From NCBI GenBank assembly GCA_025363115.1, contig JANYEN010000061.1:1-37820 (forward strand): a stretch of 37,820 nucleotides of DNA, read 5' to 3'. Positions 8,114-16,356 of the stretch are shown here, piece after piece; within the stretch, counting starts at the first letter, position 1; each line of letters begins with the position of its first letter. The notes under the pieces are model-generated. The model was not told the DNA's origin. It searched no databases and saw only the letters and a program-made list of their open reading frames with translations. Made by a program: the position numbers and the translations under genes. The DNA comes from Alphaproteobacteria bacterium (GTDB taxonomy: Bacteria > Pseudomonadota > Alphaproteobacteria > Rickettsiales > Deianiraeaceae).

Positions 8114-8922
8114 ATGCTTTTAAAAGGTAAAAAAGGATTAATTACGGGTATTGCTAACGATAAATCAATAGCATGGGGGATAGCACAACTCGCCCACGAA
8201 CACGGTGCTAAATTAGCATTTAGTTACCAAGGAGATATTTTAAAAAAACGAATAGACCCGTTAGCAAAATTAGTAGGCGTTAAAACGGTAGTCAAATGTG
8301 ATGTTACTGACGATAAGTCATTAGAAGAAATGTTTACCGAAATAGAAAATGACTTGGTAGCCTAGATTTTATTCTGCATTGTATAGCTTTTTCTAACAAA
8401 GACGAGTTAAAAGGTAGGTATGTCGATACCAGTCGTGAAAATTTTAAAAACACTATGGATATTTCGTGCTTTTCATTGACTGCAATAGCTCAAAAAGCCG
8501 AAAAATTAATGTCTAAAGGTGGTAGCATAGCAACTCTTACCTATTATGGAGCTGAAAAAGTTATACCAAATTATAACGTAATGGGAGTGGCTAAAGCTGC
8601 TTTGGAGGCAAGCGTTAAATATTTAGCGGCAGATCTTGGACCAAAAAACATACGCGTGAACAGCATTTCGGCGGGTCCTATTAAAACTTTAGCTGCCAGC
8701 GGAATTAACGATTTTAAATCGGTTTTAGGGTATAGCGAGCAAAATACTCCTTTACGTCGTAATGTTTCGGTTGCGGATGTTGCTGGAGCGGCTATATATC
8801 TTTTTAGCGAACTATCAAAAGGTACAACAGGAGATAATATCCACGTTGATAGTGGGTATCACGTAATGGGCATGCCAATAAAACTTAATTTATCTAATCA
8901 AAATCATGAGCATAACAACTAG
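8114..8922 (+). pseudogene. fabI: Enoyl-ACP reductase FabI, split by an apparent one-base deletion
   Basis: FabI reduces enoyl-ACP in the last step of each fatty acid elongation cycle. The first frame (8114-8365) gives GLITGIANDKSIAWGIAQ, the FabI nucleotide site, and stops at TAG 8363-8365 just after ENDLVA. The rest continues in another frame with LDFILHCIAFSNKDELKGRYVDTSRENF and the catalytic Tyr-x6-Lys in YNVMGVAK, and ends at 8922. Adding one G to the GG at 8356-8357 gives ENDLGSLDFILH, the expected family sequence, and a 269-residue protein of normal length. The rest is intact and the promoter is consensus, so this is either a very recent mutation or a sequencing error in a short G run. 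Confidence 0.9.
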
Positions 8923-9280
8923 AGATACTGGCGGTAGCAGATCATCTTCAAGCAATAAAACATCGTCAATTGCCTCGGCTGCAGTTTTTCAAGCTATGAG
9001 AGATAAGGTGGCAAATAAAAAAAGTAATTTTGGAGGGGGCTTTGGCTTTGGTGGAGCTACTAAAGGTAATAGCTTAACGAAAATGGCGGGTAAGCTTGCT
9101 AATGCTTTAGGTTCACGACCAGAAAAAGATAACACCGCCGCTGGACGCCTTCAAAAAATGCAACAAGATAGTGCAAATCTTCAAATGAAGCAAGAAAAAT
9201 TTGCCCATAAAATGGAATTATTAACGGCAGGTAAAAAAAATGGTAGCACAAGTTCTAGCGGTGGTGCAACAAGACGCTAA
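8906..9280 (+). CDS. Unknown Gly/Ser-rich basic 124-residue protein
   Basis: No family recognised. The first 45 residues and the last 15 are Gly/Ser/Thr-rich (FGGGFGFGGATKG, SSSGGATRR). The centre (about 60-108) is a probable amphipathic helix rich in Lys, Gln and Met (LQKMQQDSANLQMKQEKF). It has no signal peptide or membrane segment. The ATG lies 17 bases inside the end of fabI in another frame, and the stop is followed 11 bases later by the MidA-like gene, so it looks like an operon member. The low-complexity ends limit confidence in any role. Confidence 0.6.
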   Translation: MSITTRDTGGSRSSSSNKTSSIASAAVFQAMRDKVANKKSNFGGGFGFGGATKGNSLTKMAGKLANALGSRPEKDNTAAGRLQKMQQDSANLQMKQEKFAHKMELLTAGKKNGSTSSSGGATRR

Positions 9281-9291
9281 TTATAAACTTT

Positions 9292-10218
9292 ATGTCAGCT
9301 ATACCAGTTGATGCATTTCTAAATATAGCATTATCTAAATATTATAATACACATAAAATTGGCAAAAAAAGTGATTTTATAACTTCCCCTGAAATATCAA
9401 GTATTTTTGCAGAAGTTATAGCGTGTTTTATAATTAATTTTATTGTCAAAAATAATATATCTCTAGCCTCATTAGTTGAAATAGGAGGAGGAAATGGCAA
9501 ATTAATGAATGATATTTGTAATACAATTGCATCTCTTAAATTTCTCAATAAAATCAGCTCCTTTGTTTCAATTGAAAAAAGCAAATTAATGCAAAATCTT
9601 CAAAAAAAATTACTTCCAAAAGAAACTATTTTTTTAAATTCGATTGATGATTTAACTACGGCTACCCCGCTTATTATAATAAGTAACGAGTTTTTTGATG
9701 CTCTGCCGATAAAACAATGTATTTTTAAGAACAATAAATGGCATGAAATATTAGTAGATAACAATAAACTTGTTGTTTCAAGTACACCTAGCAACATAAA
9801 CATGGCAGGTAAAGAAAGTGATGTTTTAGAATTACCTGTTGCTGGTTTAGATTTATTTAAAACAATGGCACAAAAAGTTAAGCAAAGCAAAGGAATGCTA
9901 CTAACAATTGATTACGGATTTAAAAAACATCAGTTTGGGTCTACTTTACAAGCATTAAAACAGCATAAAAAAGCAGATTTTTTAACTGATATTGGCAATT
10001 GCGATATAACTCATTTGGTTCAATTTGAATTTTTTGAAAAAATGGCAAAAAGTATAGGATTATCATCTAACATCGTTACTCAAAAAGACTTTTTAGTTGA
10101 AAATGGAATTTTAGCAAGGTCACAAAATCAATCACAAAATGTAAAAGAGGCGGTAAAAAGACTAATTGATGATGGTAAAGGAGGTATGGGTAATTTTTTA
10201 GTTATGACTAATCAATAA
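9292..10218 (+). CDS. SAM-dependent methyltransferase, MidA/NDUFAF7 family
   Basis: 308 residues. Family landmarks are SDFITSPEISSIFAE (about 27-41), SAM motif EIGGGNGKL (63-71), NEFFDALPI (132-140) and GMLLTIDYG. In mitochondria the homologue NDUFAF7 methylates an arginine of a complex I subunit and is needed for complex I assembly; bacterial MidA is assumed similar. The N-terminus is a little shorter than usual, starting at the IPVDAFLNIAL segment. It follows the Gly/Ser-rich gene by 11 bases and is convergent with the RatA/Coq10 gene. Confidence 0.88.
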   Translation: MSAIPVDAFLNIALSKYYNTHKIGKKSDFITSPEISSIFAEVIACFIINFIVKNNISLASLVEIGGGNGKLMNDICNTIASLKFLNKISSFVSIEKSKLMQNLQKKLLPKETIFLNSIDDLTTATPLIIISNEFFDALPIKQCIFKNNKWHEILVDNNKLVVSSTPSNINMAGKESDVLELPVAGLDLFKTMAQKVKQSKGMLLTIDYGFKKHQFGSTLQALKQHKKADFLTDIGNCDITHLVQFEFFEKMAKSIGLSSNIVTQKDFLVENGILARSQNQSQNVKEAVKRLIDDGKGGMGNFLVMTNQ

Positions 10219-10571
10219 AAACAATATTTTAAATGTTTAATGATTAAACTTGGATTTTTTTACAAAATATAAATTTGTTTAAAATGTTTTTTAACAGTCA
10301 TAAAAAAATAATTTATAATAAATGCAATTAAAAATATATAAATTTTTTAAAACTCAAACATTTAAAAATATCAATTTTAGTGCTTTTTTGTTTTTATATT
10401 AGCTACTTTAGAGTTGAAGCTATATTTTGTTCAGATAAAAAAATAGCTAATTTATAGAATCAAAGGTTATTTATAAATATGAGTTTAGATACAATAAATA
10501 AAAATCAAAATTTATACGAAATTTTATTAAAAAACTTTAGATAGATGCTTCTAGTTTTTTTTGAATCTAAA
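10219..10571. other. 353-base AT-rich intergenic region with a transposase scrap
   Basis: No intact gene is visible between the convergent MidA-like and RatA/Coq10 genes. The only recognisable item is the transposase remnant at 10463-10544, listed separately. The rest is AT-rich DNA without a clear promoter or terminator. Confidence 0.7.
10463..10544 (+). pseudogene. IS1016-like (IS1595 family) transposase remnant, C-terminal scrap
   Basis: Translation gives KVIYKYEFRYN in one frame and then, after a one-base shift, NKNQNLYEILLKNFR and a TAG at 10542-10544. The order Y-E-F-R-[YF]-N-N-[KR] then NLYxILLK is the C-terminal end of IS1016-type transposases. It resembles the remnant at 23608-23694 (YEFRHKNRDQDLYRILLK). 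Nothing upstream could be joined to it. Confidence 0.6.
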
Positions 10572-11030
10572 TTATTTATTAATTTCATATAAACGTTTTT
10601 CAAAAGATTCTACAATTTTATTTGCTGCAACATTTAACAATTTTTCTATAGGCAATAAAGGTATTTTAATATCCAAATCTATATCCACTTGATATTCAAT
10701 TATTATTGTTTTATCGCTATTTTGAGTTATTACCCAATAACTTTTAAGATATTTTAAAATTCCTCGAGGCTGTCCTGTCGTACAAATAGTAATTTGATTA
10801 TTAGTTTTTTCTATTTTAGTATGAGATTGGTAAGTGTATTTTATGCCCATTACTTCTAATGATAAATCAGCCGTAAAATTACCATCTAATAATAAATTAT
10901 CTTTAATAAGAACAACTTCCGAACAGAAAGGAACAAAATCTTTATACTTTTTAATATCTACAATTATATCAAATACATTATCTAAAGAAAATTCTTGGTC
11001 AATAATTTTTTCTTTCAAAATATGATACAT
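10572..11030 (-). CDS. RatA/Coq10 family START-domain protein
   Basis: 152 residues forming one START/polyketide cyclase-like domain. The N-terminal MYHILKEKIIDQEFSLDNVFDIIVDIKKYKDFVPFC matches the family pattern ending in Y-x-x-F-x-P-x-C, and the C-terminal helix (NVAANKIVESFEKRLYEI) is typical. Mitochondrial Coq10 binds coenzyme Q and supports respiration; E. coli RatA is named as a toxin, but the alphaproteobacterial members are usually read as Coq10-like. It lies 18 bases after the cvpA stop on the same strand, so the two are probably co-transcribed. Confidence 0.82.
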   Translation of the reverse strand: MYHILKEKIIDQEFSLDNVFDIIVDIKKYKDFVPFCSEVVLIKDNLLLDGNFTADLSLEVMGIKYTYQSHTKIEKTNNQITICTTGQPRGILKYLKSYWVITQNSDKTIIIEYQVDIDLDIKIPLLPIEKLLNVAANKIVESFEKRLYEINK

Positions 11031-11048
11031 ATAATAACCAAAAATTAA

Positions 11049-12263
11049 TTAAGGTTTTTTAAGACTTTCTTCAATTAATGTGTTAATATCTGGTTCCTCT
11101 TCTATTAATTGGTTGTTTTTTGTTATATTAGAATTTTTCACTATTTTGGGAGGAGTCAACAAAACAGAATCTCTCCGCTTAGGAGTGGGCATGGCAATTG
11201 GTTTTATAGCATGCTTTGGTAAAGAAGTTACTGGTTTTTTACTTTTTACCATTACTTTAACTAACTTGTGACGAGAATCTTTTATGGGCAAAGGTGCACT
11301 ACTTGAATCTGTTGATATTTTAACAGCGTTATTTTCGCTTGTTTCGGTTTTTGGTTGAATTTTTTCGGTATTTTTTTTCTCATAAACATTAGAAAGTACC
11401 ACTTCTATCTTTTTTTCTAAAGCAACTTTTGATTCATTCATAACAAATCCATTCTTTTTGTATTCATAAATTATTAAATCCGCTATATAAACTGATAGTT
11501 CATCGTCGGTAAAATTAAGTATTTCTTTATTGTGGGCAACATCTTTACAGCAGGTTTCAAAAATTGAATTAATATTTGAAACAGGCAAAGAAGAAAGAAT
11601 ATCAGTTAATAGTTCGTCATCTTGGCTATTTAAAATAGTTTTGCCTCTAAAAACTTTAATAATATTGTTTAAATATTCATTGTTTTCATTAATATTCGCT
11701 TTTGGCTTTGGTTCGACATTTTCAGTTACTTTGTTAGAGAGTTCTGTATAATTTTCTTCATTTCCATTATCTACATGTTTTAATCTGCCCAATGCCATTA
11801 TCTCGTTTTCGTTTACAAATAATGCTAATTTACTATATAAAAAATGATTTATTTTATAAAAAATAGTTTTTTTTAATCCTAGCGAATTACTAGCTCCCGA
11901 AATATATAAACAAGAAAATATCAATAAGCATATCATTAGTCCTTTGAGGCCTCCAAATAAAATTCCCAACATTCCGTCTGAGCCAGTACTAATAAATTTT
12001 ATATGTTGTATAATAGTCTTTAAAAAAAACAATTTTGCAGTGGTTAAAACGCTAAAAAATATTATTACATGAGATAAAACTGTAGATAATAAAGGAAATG
12101 GTAAGCTTTTAGATATTATATAATCTAACGGGATAGCGAAATGGAGAGAAATTATAACGGCAACTCCAAAAATTACTAATCCTATAATTTCACGTACAAA
12201 ACCCCTATAAAATCCAATAAAAGAATATACCGCAATAAGTATTATGTTAAGAAAATCAAACAT
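11049..12263 (-). CDS. CvpA family membrane protein with long C-terminal tail
   Basis: The first about 165 residues form a CvpA domain with four hydrophobic segments. It begins MFDFLNIILIAVYSFIGFYRGFVREII, with the typical G-x-x-R-G-F-x-R-E motif, and contains the glycine-rich loop GMLGILFGGLKGLM near 98-111. CvpA is linked to colicin V export and envelope stress, but its molecular role is unsettled. Family members are usually 160-200 residues. Here a polar tail of about 240 residues follows, with acidic, Asn-rich and Lys/Pro-rich stretches and no recognised domain. The tail is probably cytoplasmic and partly disordered. The gene is divergent from uvrC. Confidence 0.85.
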   Translation of the reverse strand: MFDFLNIILIAVYSFIGFYRGFVREIIGLVIFGVAVIISLHFAIPLDYIISKSLPFPLLSTVLSHVIIFFSVLTTAKLFFLKTIIQHIKFISTGSDGMLGILFGGLKGLMICLLIFSCLYISGASNSLGLKKTIFYKINHFLYSKLALFVNENEIMALGRLKHVDNGNEENYTELSNKVTENVEPKPKANINENNEYLNNIIKVFRGKTILNSQDDELLTDILSSLPVSNINSIFETCCKDVAHNKEILNFTDDELSVYIADLIIYEYKKNGFVMNESKVALEKKIEVVLSNVYEKKNTEKIQPKTETSENNAVKISTDSSSAPLPIKDSRHKLVKVMVKSKKPVTSLPKHAIKPIAMPTPKRRDSVLLTPPKIVKNSNITKNNQLIEEEPDINTLIEESLKKP

Positions 12264-12369
12264 CTTTAAACATTATAATCTATTCTCATATATATTAAGA
12301 ATAAATAAAAATAAAAGTATACTTTTTTTTAATTATCGTTGCGTAGTTTATAAAATTAGTGAAGCTCTT

Positions 12370-13323
12370 ATGGGTAATTTTTTAGATTTAATTAGAAATA
12401 GCCCTCAAAGCTTTGGAGTTTACAGGTTTATTAATGAAAAAAGCGAAGTAATATATATTGGTAAAGCCAGAGATTTGAATAAAAGATTAATTAGTTATAC
12501 CAAGCAAAATTTAGCTTACAAAGTACAATTAGCAGTCAGCCTTACTAAAGAAGTAAAATGGGAAATTTGTTCCAGCGAAGCACATGCCTTAATTTTAGAA
12601 AATGAATATATTAAAAAATTTAAACCTCGCTATAATATTTTACTTAAAGACGATAAAACATTTCCTTCTATTTATGTTGATGAAAAACATGATTTTCCAT
12701 TAATTAAATATTTTAGAGGTAAACAAACGCCCCACGGCAAATATTTTGGTCCTTTTACTAATGCAAAACATGCCAAGTTGGCTATTGATTTAGTTAAAAA
12801 AATTACTATAATTAGAAGTTGTTCAAATAGTGTATTTGCTTCGCGAACCCGACCTTGTTTAGAATATCAGTTAAATCGTTGCACGGCACCGTGCGTGGGG
12901 CTAGTTAGCAAAGATGAATATAGCAAACAAATTAATGATGCTACCGATATTTTACTGGGGAAATCTGATGTTTTACATAAAAAATTTGAATGCCAAATTC
13001 AAGAAGCAATCGATGAATCTGATTTTAAAAAAGCCGATTTGATCAGAATAAAAATTGAAGCTTTAAGATATGTATCTAACAATATAAAAATAAATTTAAA
13101 AAATAGAAAAGAATTTAACGGCGACATAATAAAAAAAACTATCAAAAAAATATCTTCATTAGACGATATGAAAAAAATTGGAGAAAATCGTAAAAAAGCT
13201 TTACTAACACATTTTGGGTCTTTTAAGGCAATAAAAAATGCTTCTCTTAAAGATATATCTCGTACGCAAGGGATAGGAAAGATTATTGCCAAGACGATTT
13301 TTGATTTTTTTCATCAAAATTAA
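12370..13323 (+). CDS. uvrC: UvrC-type nuclease lacking the RNase H-like domain
   Basis: 317 residues against about 600 for UvrC. Present are the GIY-YIG nuclease (GVY 16-18, YIG 29-31, Arg39, Glu77), four cysteines at 151, 163, 171 and 175 with the spacing of the UvrC iron-sulfur site, the UVR helix pair (about 205-235) that binds UvrB, and the C-terminal double helix-hairpin-helix (about 262-317, SSLDDMKKIGENRKKALL and HFGSFKAIKNAS). The whole RNase H-like endonuclease domain between UVR and HhH is missing, with the join near residues 238-258 and no frame break. The GIY-YIG half makes the 3' incision and the missing domain the 5' one. I chose the ATG at 12370 because it gives E. coli-like numbering. 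The frame is open to 12244, but that extension overlaps cvpA and has no UvrC similarity. Confidence 0.9.
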   Translation: MGNFLDLIRNSPQSFGVYRFINEKSEVIYIGKARDLNKRLISYTKQNLAYKVQLAVSLTKEVKWEICSSEAHALILENEYIKKFKPRYNILLKDDKTFPSIYVDEKHDFPLIKYFRGKQTPHGKYFGPFTNAKHAKLAIDLVKKITIIRSCSNSVFASRTRPCLEYQLNRCTAPCVGLVSKDEYSKQINDATDILLGKSDVLHKKFECQIQEAIDESDFKKADLIRIKIEALRYVSNNIKINLKNRKEFNGDIIKKTIKKISSLDDMKKIGENRKKALLTHFGSFKAIKNASLKDISRTQGIGKIIAKTIFDFFHQN

Positions 13324-13441
13324 AAGATAAATTAGTTTTTACTTTAAGAGTTGTATTTTCAAAAATTTCAGAATAAATAAGAATTGATTATTAGATATTC
13401 TATTTTAATAGGTTTTTATTATTTTCAGGTTAATTATAAAT

Positions 13442-14215
13442 ATGTTTTTTCGTATTTTATTGCTCATATTTTGCGTTGCAACATATCAAGAAAGTTTTGC
13501 AAAAGCACTTAAGCCAAAACAATATTCGGCAGATAAAAGGTTTAAAACATGGACCTATTATCCCAATACCGTTTATTATTATACTGGTCATTATAGTAGC
13601 CATACTTATATTGAATTTGAAGGTGGTGAAACTGTCAGTTCAATTTCTACGGCAAAACCAACTGCTTGGCAAATGGTTCCCAATGCTAATAGATTATATT
13701 TAAAACCAGTAGAAGATGATGCGGAAACTACTGCCACTATAATGACTAATAAAAGAGTTTATTTTTTTGAACTTCACACCGAAGATTCTAAAAGCCCCTT
13801 TGACGAAGAACTGGCTTTTTTTATAAAATTTCGCTATCCTAAAGCTGCCGAAAGCACTGGAGATGATGATAATTCCATTATACAATATTCTACTACCAGC
13901 CTACCCGATCTCTCGCATCCTGAAAGATATAATTTTAATTATTCGATGTCAGGAGATGAAATAATATCTCCAGTTAAAGTTTTTGATGATGGTAAATTTA
14001 CCTATATGCAATTTAAAGATGGAGAAGGCAAAGAGCTTCCTGCAGTATTTTTGGTAGACAATGATGGTTTTGAAGAAATCGCTAATTTTAGAGTAGTTGG
14101 AGATTATTTAATTATAGAAAAAGTAAATTACGTATTTACCTTACGTACTGGACCAGCGACTGTATGTGTATTTAATGATACTTTATACAACAAAACAATC
14201 AAAAAATCTAAATGA
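13442..14215 (+). CDS. virB9: Type IV secretion outer-membrane core protein VirB9
   Basis: 257 residues, normal for VirB9/TrbG/CagX. A signal peptide ends near SFA|KA (residues 1-20). The N-terminal domain shows TWTYYPNTVYYYTGHYSSHTYIEF, TAWQMVP and LYLKPVEDDA, with VYFFEL following. The C-terminal VirB7-binding domain shows DYLIIEKVNYVFTLRTGPATVCVFND. VirB9 forms the outer ring with VirB7 and VirB10. It stands apart from other vir genes here, as happens with the scattered and duplicated rvh genes of Rickettsiales. The next gene overlaps by four bases. Confidence 0.93.
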   Translation: MFFRILLLIFCVATYQESFAKALKPKQYSADKRFKTWTYYPNTVYYYTGHYSSHTYIEFEGGETVSSISTAKPTAWQMVPNANRLYLKPVEDDAETTATIMTNKRVYFFELHTEDSKSPFDEELAFFIKFRYPKAAESTGDDDNSIIQYSTTSLPDLSHPERYNFNYSMSGDEIISPVKVFDDGKFTYMQFKDGEGKELPAVFLVDNDGFEEIANFRVVGDYLIIEKVNYVFTLRTGPATVCVFNDTLYNKTIKKSK

Positions 14216-14997
14216 GAACCTGGATTATTTTATTTTTAATAGCACAATCTGCATACGCAGAAAAAGCTTTTTTTTCTTCTAAAATTATTGGTAGTAATTT
14301 TATAACTTTAATAATAAATAAAAATAGAGCTATTTTACGAGTTTTGGATAGTGGTTTTACAACTGCAACAATTGATCATGGTTTTAATGGCAAATCCTAT
14401 GTAACTCCTCCTCCCGTATTAGATGTTGCTAATCTTGAATCTGATTATAGTTATTATATTCCTGAAGATAAATGCTATTATTTACAAAATTTTTATAAAG
14501 TTTGTACAAAAAGAGGCAAGGTTGTTTATTTAATAAACAAATCTTCAGATTCTATTGAACAAGATGACTTTTTTTTTAGTGAAGATAATGAAGAATGTAA
14601 TTTATTTAAATTTGAAATAGCTTATCAATTATTTGCTTTGCAAAATAACTTACCTAACAAACAATATCAATTAATAAATGACGGATACCCTGATTTTATA
14701 AAACTAGTAGTTATAGATTATAAACATTTATTTAGTAAACAAAAAATAAATGATTTTTCTTCAAATAGCGATTTAAGAGCATTTTTTGTTTCTAGCAATA
14801 ATGATATAGGTTGCGTGCCTTATAAAAATTTAAAACTTTACTCGGACGGAGATGCTCAAATGTACAAAATGCATGTTAATCCTTATAATTTAGTAGGACA
14901 AACTACGGTTGATGAAAAAACTGATAAACCTTTTTTAATAATCGATAAATCAAAGATTATATCCTATAGTAAAGATCTGTTTAAGAAAGCTAATTAA
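14212..14997 (+). CDS. Unknown exported 261-residue protein next to virB9
   Basis: The ATG overlaps the virB9 stop (ATGA), so translation is coupled. A signal peptide is clear: MRTWIILFLIAQSAYA, with cleavage before EKAF. The mature part has no further membrane segment, is rich in Tyr, Phe, Asn and Asp, and carries five cysteines (for example DKCYYL, KVCTK, EECNLF, DIGCVPY). No domain was recognised. Coupling to virB9 suggests a periplasmic or surface role linked to the secretion system; this is inference from position. Its end overlaps the end of the convergent IalB-like gene by four bases. Confidence 0.75.
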   Translation: MRTWIILFLIAQSAYAEKAFFSSKIIGSNFITLIINKNRAILRVLDSGFTTATIDHGFNGKSYVTPPPVLDVANLESDYSYYIPEDKCYYLQNFYKVCTKRGKVVYLINKSSDSIEQDDFFFSEDNEECNLFKFEIAYQLFALQNNLPNKQYQLINDGYPDFIKLVVIDYKHLFSKQKINDFSSNSDLRAFFVSSNNDIGCVPYKNLKLYSDGDAQMYKMHVNPYNLVGQTTVDEKTDKPFLIIDKSKIISYSKDLFKKAN

Positions 14998-15620
14998 TAC
15001 TTATTTTTACAGACCGAAATCATTTTATTATAAGCTTCATTAAATCCCAATAAATCATATATATCTATGGCATATGTTCCTACTGAAGATTCCGATTCTA
15101 CCATCATTCTAAAAGAATTCATCATGTTTTTTATAATAGTCATATCTTCTATGGTTCCTTTTGTCCAGGCAAGATTATTATTACCTGTAAGTTTAGATAA
15201 TATACCGTCTATACTAATTTTTACCGAAGAGCTTCCTCTATATTTATAACCAGCCGATATACTAAGTTCATATCTTTTGTTAGAAATAAAAGATATAATT
15301 AAATAGGGCTTGCGAGATTCTTTATGATTAGTAATTTGTTCATCTGGATATTTTACTAAATAACATACATTGCGATTTTTTATAGTAGCACTTAATACAT
15401 ACCAGTTTTCTATTTTTGCTTCCAAGGAAGGCATTTTGGATTGAATAGTTTTAATAATATGTTTTTCTTTGGTAGCAGGACGTTCTATTTGATCTCCTAT
15501 TTTTGCAGAATCTAAATCAGTTATATCTTTAACAACAATGCTCTCTTGAGGTGGTAAAAAAGGATTTTTGCTAGCAAAACTATTGTTGTATAAACAAAAT
15601 AATAATAATAATCTAAACAT
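14994..15620 (-). CDS. IalB family (invasion-associated locus B) exported protein
   Basis: 208 residues with a short signal peptide (MFRLLLLFCLYNNSFA). The IalB pattern is seen as WYVLSATIKNRNVCYLV, then RKPYLIISF, YELSISAGYKYRGSSSVKISIDG, LAWTKGTIED, and the C-terminal GTYAIDIYDLLGFNEAYNKMISVC. IalB of Bartonella is needed for erythrocyte invasion, but members occur widely in alphaproteobacteria as periplasmic or outer-membrane proteins, so a role in invasion is not implied. Its start lies eight bases inside the end of adk, so the pair is translated together. Confidence 0.82.
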   Translation of the reverse strand: MFRLLLLFCLYNNSFASKNPFLPPQESIVVKDITDLDSAKIGDQIERPATKEKHIIKTIQSKMPSLEAKIENWYVLSATIKNRNVCYLVKYPDEQITNHKESRKPYLIISFISNKRYELSISAGYKYRGSSSVKISIDGILSKLTGNNNLAWTKGTIEDMTIIKNMMNSFRMMVESESSVGTYAIDIYDLLGFNEAYNKMISVCKNKY

Positions 15621-16287
15621 TTAACAAATTTTTAAATAACTTATCTAATTCATCCGAAATATCTTTAACATTGCGGTCTGCATCGACAGTTATTAATTTA
15701 TTTAAAATTTTATAATTTTCAATTAATGGCATAGATTCAGAATTAAAAACATTAAAACGATTTTCAATAATTTGCTTATTTGCATCATCTGTTCTGCCAG
15801 AAAGTTGCCCTCCGCATTTATCACAGTTGGCTCCATTTTTAGAAGGCAAATATTTAGTATTAAAAACACATCCGCATAATGTGCAAATTTGGCGACATAA
15901 AAGTCTATCAAAAAGTTGATTTAACGAAATTTGTAAATAAATAGCGCAGTTAATTCCTTTGGTGGCAATATGACTATTTAAAAAACTGTATTGTTCTAAA
16001 TTTCGTGGATATCCATCAAATAAAATACCTTGATATAAATTTTTATAATTTTCGATATAATTCTGCAAAACTTGGTTGATTATTTCAATAGGAACTAAAT
16101 TTCCTTTACCAATATAAGATTCTATGGTTATAGATATGCTATCGCTAGGACTATCTTTTACTATTTTACGAAGTATTTCTCCAGGAGAGACTTTTAATAA
16201 ATTAAATTTTTTGGATATTATGTCGCCTTGGGTACCCTTGCCTGATCCTGGCGCTCCTAATATTATAAAATAATAAAAACTTTTCAT
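15613..16287 (-). CDS. adk: Adenylate kinase with zinc-type lid
   Basis: 224 residues. P-loop GAPGSGKGT at 11-19, AMP-binding FDGYPRN at 90-96, and a long lid with four cysteines (Cys135, Cys138, Cys155, Cys158; CTLC...CDKC), the zinc-binding form. GRTDDANKQIIENRF carries the lid arginines. It interconverts ATP, AMP and ADP in the cytosol. The usual S-T-G-D-x-L-R after the P-loop reads SPGEILR here, a mild change. It is co-directional with the giant gene upstream and overlaps the IalB-like gene downstream. Confidence 0.95.
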   Translation of the reverse strand: MKSFYYFIILGAPGSGKGTQGDIISKKFNLLKVSPGEILRKIVKDSPSDSISITIESYIGKGNLVPIEIINQVLQNYIENYKNLYQGILFDGYPRNLEQYSFLNSHIATKGINCAIYLQISLNQLFDRLLCRQICTLCGCVFNTKYLPSKNGANCDKCGGQLSGRTDDANKQIIENRFNVFNSESMPLIENYKILNKLITVDADRNVKDISDELDKLFKNLLNV

Positions 16288-16356
16288 GCAGATACCAAGA
16301 AATTACTATTGCTTTAAGTGTTGATATTTTTTAAAATCAACAATTTTATTGATATT

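Noticed and set aside
8363-8365. TAG in fabI as read-through or recoded codon
   Set aside because: Reading through stays in the wrong frame and meets another TAG within seven codons. Only a base insertion restores the FabI sequence.
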